Shown: positions 57,600 through 64,000 of the stretch, piece after piece
Numbering within the stretch: the first letter of the stretch is position 1
How the letters are laid out: each line of letters starts with the position of its first letter
Assembly (NCBI GenBank): GCA_030159075.1
Contig: BROG01000134.1
Coordinates: forward strand, 1-64,000
DNA from: Atrina japonica
Taxonomy: Eukaryota > Mollusca > Bivalvia > Pterioida > Pinnidae
Reading direction: 5' to 3'
DNA: 64,000 bases
The notes under the pieces: model-generated
The model's input: the letters and a program-made list of their open reading frames with translations, nothing else
Database searches by the model: none
Told to the model about the DNA's origin: nothing
Made by a program: the position numbers and the translations under genes

Positions 57600-60030
57600 A
57601 CATTTACCAGTACATTCATGAAAATGTAATGGTGCTTAACATTCTTTTGCAGTAACAAAAAGTAATACATCATTGATTTCCCTTGTAGAAACACACAATG
57701 TACTTTGACAAAATTTTGTACATGTTATGTGTATTTTGTTTTTACCTATATGTACATGTTTAATTTATACATGTATACTAAACACTATTACATTGTTACT
57801 GTTATTATTATTGAATATACATGTTTAACTGGATTTAATATAACATCATGCACACAGGGATGTCATTAACTTTTTCAGTAACAAGCAAAACAGTCAAATA
57901 GCAGGAGAATTTCTGTCTATTTGTAATAGAAGTCTGTGTAATTTTGTCAAATGTAGGTGGCTATTTATTGATAGTACAAATTCGCTTGCTACCAGCTTCT
58001 AATGACATCCCTGCTCAACGACATTTCAATTAAGGCTTATGTTTAGATACTGAGTGACTCTTGTTAGATATAAATTGAAAACAATGTATATCAAAATGTA
58101 GGGCCAGTGTGATATTCCGTTTCAAATTTGCTTCAATTCTGTTTTTACTTTTGGTGCTTGTTTTATGTAAATTTTCATTGTTTCGTTTTAAAGTACTGAA
58201 GAGTTTCGCAGGATACAAAAAATGTCTCTTTACAATATGTGTAAATAACTTTTTTTTTGGTAAGGAATTATAAAATATAGAATTTAATTTTCTGGTAAAA
58301 TTTCTGAATCTTGGAATCAGTTGTTTTGAACTTGTACATAATGAAACTGTTAAATATATTTCATATTATGGTATAACATTTACCAAAATTGATTTAGAAA
58401 TGACATAGTATGAATGTTTTGAAAATTTGCTGATTTATATGAAATAAATAGAGAACTGAAAATTATACTCACTTTTGTCACTATACTATACATCATGTCA
58501 ACACTACAAGTCAAAAAGTAGATCACACAACAGCATCAAGGATACCATGTATCAGTACAAAAATATTAGAACTTTACAGTAATGTATGGAATCGAGCAAG
58601 GTCAAGGTTTTACGTGTCTACATTTATACAGTACTGGTACATTTACATGTTGTCTCTTTTTCTAAAATCAATCTATTGACAGGAAAATATTTTGATTTAT
58701 ACAGATAGAACCTGGATGTGCCTCATCATTGGTGATATCACATGTATGTGTACCGGTACTTCATTTTCAGTTTGTGTGTATTGCATCCATGATTGATATC
58801 AGTGCTTCTACACTGGAATCTTCTTGAGAGACCATCAGTGTCTCAAATGTGGTCGGTCACCTCACTTGACACAGATGTTCCTTTAAACAAGGTTTTATTT
58901 CAAGTATAGAATATGGTCTAAATGTAACAAGACAGGTGATCCTCATCACAAGAGTGATCTCAGGAAAAGTGTCACTGTGTGTACAAGTATTAGAAGACCT
59001 GTACAAAAAGTCATTGCATGTAGCCAAGATGTACATGTATTTGTAATGCATATAGTGATACACAATAAAATCATGGGCATAAAATTCAACAGTTCTAGAG
59101 TCTAGTGCTCCAGACAGTTGCAATCTACATGTACAGAGCTCATGGGTACAATACCCCAAAACAGTAGGTAATACCTCCGAAATGCAGTTGGTATTTTTAC
59201 CTACACAGTTTCTGTCATGTGTATATATACATGTACTTAATTATGTCAAAGAAACAAATAACGTAAAACTAGAACCATGAACAACACACTCATTCTTTAT
59301 CTTTTAGGGAAAATACATGTTAGTGTGTTACTGACTGAAACTTCAAGATTATAAGTTAATGATTAGATCTTTAATGTATCTTACACATGGATTTTAATTT
59401 ACTTGCAAATCCATTGATTTTTTTTAGCAAAATACACGAATGATATGCAGCTTATCAGGAACTTTAGTACTAAGTCAGTAAGTGGTGTTTTTGATGGTGA
59501 CTGACTCTTCGTGGTGTGAATGAAAGGTCATTTATCGCATACTCATATGTATGTAATGTATAAAGACATTTAAAAATTATATTTCAATTTATTTACAATG
59601 ATAACAGACAATTTTGCAAATACATATAAGCAACAGTTGTACATGTACAATAAAATAATTTTGTATGTTTTTGATGATGTGAACAAGATAAAACTGTTAA
59701 TGAAGGTTCGTCATGTTTATATCAGCACATCTAATAAGTGTATAACTTTCCTCTCTCCATTCCATGAAAACAAGATAAGTGTTACCGGTAATTAAGTGCC
59801 CTTCTGACCTGATTACAAAAACATCTCAATCTATTTGTTAATATGTTAAAAAGTTTGCTGACTTGATGTTGTTGTTAGAAAATATTGTATTGGTAATTAA
59901 ACCCGGGGTACATAACTAGAGTGATTATCATGATTGGAATTAGCATAACATTTTTCATTGAAATTTGCCCACATTGTCGCAAAAATAGTGCTATATTCCA
60001 CAAAAATAAATCAAGTAGTATTCTTGCTAC
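57600..60030. other. Non-coding stretch rich in TACATGTA
   Basis: No gene recognised. The octamer TACATGTA and extended GTACATGTAC forms recur very often here and from 55.7 kb to the end of the window. Frames at 58857-59159 (minus) have no motif. Confidence 0.5.
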
Positions 60031-60041
60031 ACATTTCAATT

Positions 60042-60318
60042 GAGAGCTGTCATGTCTTCCTGGTAGAGTGATCAATTCTCGGGGTTCAAGCCTCGGCGTA
60101 GGCAGCTAGCTTTTCCTGTCCTTTCAAGTTTGGATGAGACAGTAAAAGCCGAGGTTCCTTGTCATAGTAGGTGTTGGCACATTCAAGAACCCTCACTGCT
60201 CAATGGTCGTAAGTGCTGAGCATAGGTCAAAATTTGAAGCCCTTCACCAGAATTTGGAGACATCTCCGTATGAGTGAATGATTCTTGAGTAGGACGTTAA
60301 ACAACAATACAATAACAT
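60042..60318 (+). mobile_element. SINE family A, copy 4
   Basis: GGTAGAGTGATCAATTCTCG and GGGGTTCAAGCCTCGGC head, GCTTTTCCTGTCCTTTCAAG, AAGAACCCTCACTGCTCAAT, GTGCTGAGCATAGGTC and the tail GTTAAACAACAATACAATAA. The head is diverged. Confidence 0.83.
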
Positions 60319-60785
60319 GTCAATTAAGCAGTGTTTGTTGTTTATTACAAAAAATGTACATTGATACATGTATATGTAATATCACCTCTATATTACATCA
60401 ATACATGTAATCATGATGGACACATTTACATAAGTAACAATTTAGTGTATATGCATGCACATTGACATTGTACATTTAACTCCTAATCCCTGAAAAACAA
60501 CTGACTCTACATTACATCAATGTAATAATGATACATGGGCCAGTCCAATTGTGTCCGTAGGGGTGGTGTATGCTACTTTACAGTGTACAGTGGTTAAAAA
60601 GATTCTGTCTTAGAATAGTCTGATAAATGTAGTGTACACTTTGTAAATTATCCTCTGTTTGGTAAATACATTATTTTCAAAATAATACGTCATATAGGCA
60701 TGGTTTTTATTTAGGACAAATGTATGTAAACTGATTTTTTATGATGAAGTTTACAAACACATGTGAATGCAGGGGTTTAAAATCC

Positions 60786-62275
60786 TTTTTAGCTCACCTA
60801 GTGAGCTATTGCAATCACTTTGCGTCCGTCCTCCGTCCGTCCGTCCGTCCGTCGTTAACTCACTTTCAAAAATCTTCTCCTCTGAAACCACTGGGCCAAA
60901 TTGAACCAAACTTGAACTGAGTCGTCACTAGGGTATTTAGTTTCAAATTTGTTATTTTCTATATCGCAGGTCAAACAACATGGCCGCTGTTGCTAAAAAT
61001 AGAACATAGGGGGTAAATTGCAGTTTTTGGCCAATAACTCCAAAACCATTACAGATATAAAAAATCTGACTGACATGGGTAAAAGTGATCAGCTTGATGA
61101 GATCTACCTTCCATGCAATTTTGAAGAAAATCGGAAAACTCATCTCGGAGTTATAGCCCTTTTTTTTGTAAAATTTTCAAAATTTTGGCATTTTTAATTT
61201 TTTATTTCAAAAAATGTAGCAGATAGAGGTCAAGTGTAAATTGCAAAAATGTTCAGCATATCAAGATCTACCCACCCTGAAAATTTGAAGACAATCCAAA
61301 AATCTGTGTAGGAGTTATTGCCCTTTTTTCACAGAAATTTTTAAATTTTTATGTTTTTCGTCTTCTAACTCCAAAACTATGAAAGATAGAGGTCGAATGT
61401 AAATTGATAAAATGTTTGCAATGATGTGGCGACTTCAAAACCGGTGTTGAAAATTTTTTGTTGACCGCCATTTTCAAAATGGCCGACAAAAAAGGCGGGA
61501 AAATTCAAACATTGTTTGATTTCAATGAAATTTGGTTTCCAAATAGATATTGATGTTGCGACTTCAAAACCGTTGTTGAAAATTGTTCCTTGACCGCCAT
61601 TTTTAGCTCACCTGGCTTTTGGAATCACTTTGCGTCAACAAACATGGCCGCTATGGCGAGGCTTAGTTTAACATTGGATCCTATAGGAAAATCATCTTCT
61701 CCTCTGAAACCACTGACACAAATTTAACCACCAAACTTTACAGGAATGATGTATGCAAGGTCCTTTACAAAGACTGTTCATTTTGTTCTGATCCGTCAAA
61801 AATCATGGCCACTAGAACGGGGCTTATTTTAACATTATATAGCCAAAAGAAGACTGCTGTGCTGCACACACTGCAAAGTTTTCGCAGAACCTTATTCATT
61901 CATTGATGAATCCGGTTCCTGACTTGGAAGAAGAACATTGGATCCTGTGGGAAAATTACATTTTCATCTTCTCCTCTGAAAACGCTGAAGCAAATATAAC
62001 CAAACTTTAGAAGAATGATGTATTGAAGGTCCTTTACAAAGATTGCTCATTTCGTTCCGATCTGTCAAAACCATGGCCGCCAGGGCTGGGCTTAGTTTAT
62101 CATTGGACCCTATGGGAAAATCACATTTTCATTTTCTCCTCTGAAACCACTGAAGCAAATTCAACCAAACTTTACAGGATTTATGTATGGAAGGTCCTTT
62201 ACAAAAATTGCTCGGTTCGTCTGATCTTCTCAAGCAAATAACCAGGTGAGCGATACAGGCTCTTGAGAGCCTCTT
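60786..62275 (+). mobile_element. Terminal-hairpin family F, long copy
   Basis: Left end TTTTTAGCTCACCTAGTGAG contains the palindrome AGCTCAC-CTA-GTGAGCT (60791-60807); the right end CAGGTGAGCGATACAGGCTC runs into the hairpin AGGCTCT-TG-AGAGCCT followed by CTTGTTT. Inside: (GTCC)n at about 60826-60853, a duplicated GCGACTTCAAAACCG-TGTTG...TTGACCGCCATTTT block (61427, 61556) and four units with CTTCTCCTCTGAAACCACTG (60875, 61698, 61967, 62137). It may be Helitron-like by its terminal hairpin, but the usual TC...CTRR ends are not evident. Confidence 0.6.
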
Positions 62276-62699
62276 GTTTAGATACTTAAGTCCGAGACAC
62301 GGAGAGTAAATTTCTGACAAGTCCAATTGAGAAATTTCAAAGTCCATGCTGAATTTTGTTAATAAGTTATACAGTAAATTTATAAATAAATGCAGATGAG
62401 GCAAGTCCCATGGACTTAAGGTATTTCTAAATGCCAAGTCTGAACCTGAATTAACCAAGTCCCAGACTTTTTTTTAACCCCTGTGAATGTGTGTACAGTA
62501 CATTTCATTTTGAAAAATTGACAAACAAATATCTTGCTGTGAGTGGAAGCTTGTATGGCTGTAAAGAATTACAAGTTGGCCAAGTTTGTTGACCTACAAA
62601 TTAAACTGAATATCATTCTTGACTTGCAAACACAACTACATACAATTATAACAGTATGTTTATAGATGAAATAATAAAACATTATAACACCACTTCATC

Positions 62700-63303
62700 C
62701 AGGGATTTCCCAAACTCTTTTGGGAATGGGGCCTGGGTCATTTGAGTTGAAATATTTGCAACATTTGATTGAAATTGGTAAAATCTAATTATACATGTAC
62801 ACTTGTGAAACTTTTTGAAAATTCATTGTCATTTAACTTCAATTTGTAAATTTTGGCTGGAAGTTGGGAAAAATTGTGACCACTCCATGTCTTTCGTCAG
62901 TATATGATTTCTTTGATTATCTCCCCTTGTATTCACTATGATGCATTTACAATGTATTTTATACATGTGTTTTACCTGTAAATATATTGCATACATGTAC
63001 AGAACATGTGGAGTGTATAATGTTGTTATCTCTTGTAAAAAGGATTCAATACATTTACTTTAAAAACATAGATATGGATTTGTACATGTATTATAAACCA
63101 TGCTAGGCTTCATTTACATGTGCTCAAGATACATATGTATGTAATTATATACATGTAAAGTTTGTACAGGTAACAGATAAAAAATGTTTATATGGAAGTG
63201 AACTTCCTTTGAGTGATATGAACAAGCATCTATGTTTTGCTTGCCTGTTGGTGGCTTTGCTCAAGTGACAATGCATTAATATGGCTCCTGGGCCTTTTGT
63301 TTA
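62700..63303 (+). mobile_element. Family F, 3' copy
   Basis: TGATTTCTTTGATTATCTCC and CTTGTATTCACTATGATGCA match the 43523 unit, and the end TATGGCTCCTGGGCCTTTTG plus TTTAA resembles the terminal hairpin of 62245-62280. Diverged. Confidence 0.45.
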
Positions 63304-63399
63304 ATTTATGGTTTTATTAATACATACATGTCCTTCTAGACATACATAATGTATACCGGTATATATATAGATATATAAACATTGATATAGTTGAAAACA

Positions 63400-63690
63400 G
63401 GAAAGAGGTATGTACATGTAGGCAGAATTAAAAATAATTTTAAAGGTAATTTGCCATTATCAATGTGTTTACAATGTAGATTTATCAAGAGAAAGTGGCA
63501 CATCCAGGTTCTGGCAGAAACCAAAACAATACTGTCTATTTCTAAAACAATAGTGGTCAGATGTACTGAGAAAACAATTTTTTCTTGCTCTGATTCCATG
63601 CACTACAATAGCACAAATATTTCTGTGCCAACAAGTTGCCCGTAAGCCTGACTATCACCATTGTTATACTCTAATTTAGGCTTGTGTTTG
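63400..63690 (+). repeat. Dispersed repeat R2, copy 2
   Basis: Partner of 37840-38075 (GTGGCACATCCAGGTTCTGG, GATTCCATGCACTACAATAG, CTTGTGTTTGTAAATACATG). Confidence 0.6.
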
Positions 63691-63856
63691 TAAATACATG
63701 TATGTACCAATTTATCATACTACAGTAACATGTAGTCCTGTATATTTCCATATCTGGTCAATAAAAATGCATGTAAATGTATGCACAAAATTAGGTATAG
63801 ACACATCAAGATGAATCGTAAAAAGATTGATGTACCTATACAATGTACACATTTAT

Positions 63857-63996
63857 TTTGTGTGTTTGTGTGCTCTGTGTGTGTGTGTGCTCTGTGTGTG
63901 TGTGTGTGCTCTGTGTGTGTGTGTGTGCTCTGTGTGTGTGTGTGTGTGCTGTGTGTGTGTGTGTGTGTGCTGTGTGTGTGTGTGTGTGTGTGTGTG
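63857..63996. repeat. (TG)n with regular GCTC interruptions
   Basis: TG runs of increasing length separated by GCTCTG or GCTG, a higher-order repeat of roughly 20-26 bases, reaching the end of the window. Confidence 0.95.
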
Positions 63997-64000
63997 CCTA

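Overview
The window looks like animal nuclear DNA, most likely from a bivalve mollusc. The evidence is split genes with GT-AG introns, AT-rich non-coding DNA, long microsatellites, tRNA-derived SINEs ending in a GTTAAACAACAATAAAC-type tail, Penelope-like, DIRS-like and several non-LTR retroelement relics, and many foldback elements. The phylum-level call is inference from repeat style, not from a marker gene. Almost all open frames in the window are chance or relic frames.

One complete host gene is clear: an FKBP8 (FKBP38) orthologue on the plus strand, ten coding exons from 29877 to 39132. Joined at consensus splice sites they give a 473-residue protein with an acidic N-terminus, a divergent FKBP domain, TPR repeats and a C-terminal membrane anchor. 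A possible non-coding first exon and promoter lie near 25354-25487. Its introns hold a LINE relic, SINEs of two families, a 56-bp minisatellite, a near-perfect 156-bp palindrome and a poly-G tract.

Left third (1-20 kb): a minus-strand L1-like LINE scrap, three Penelope-like RT copies (two of them an inverted pair at 12.5-16.2 kb), tail-only copies of the same element, two hammerhead-ribozyme-type motifs (one with an apparently intact core except one stem II pair) at 7.34-7.99 kb, a decayed DIRS-like element at 8.3-11.03 kb, and an endonuclease fragment of another LINE at 19.3-20.2 kb.

Centre (20.6-24.3 kb) is the most unusual part. A broken BIR-domain frame and a CCHC zinc-knuckle frame are followed by two divergent pairs of very short genes. 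All four end in metazoan histone-type 3' stem-loops, and three share an identical 13-base downstream purine element. The encoded small, mostly basic proteins are not recognisable histones. This is the best candidate for a previously undescribed system; the nearby BIR and zinc-knuckle frames raise the possibility of an endogenous viral or mobile-element origin, unproven.

Right third (39-64 kb) has no recognisable host gene. It contains SINEs (one with an internal empty-site control), two tandem arrays, a LINE 3' end, a TIR transposon with a 6-bp target duplication, hAT-like nested ends, a family with terminal hairpins, and a miRNA-like or foldback hairpin at 48.5 kb.
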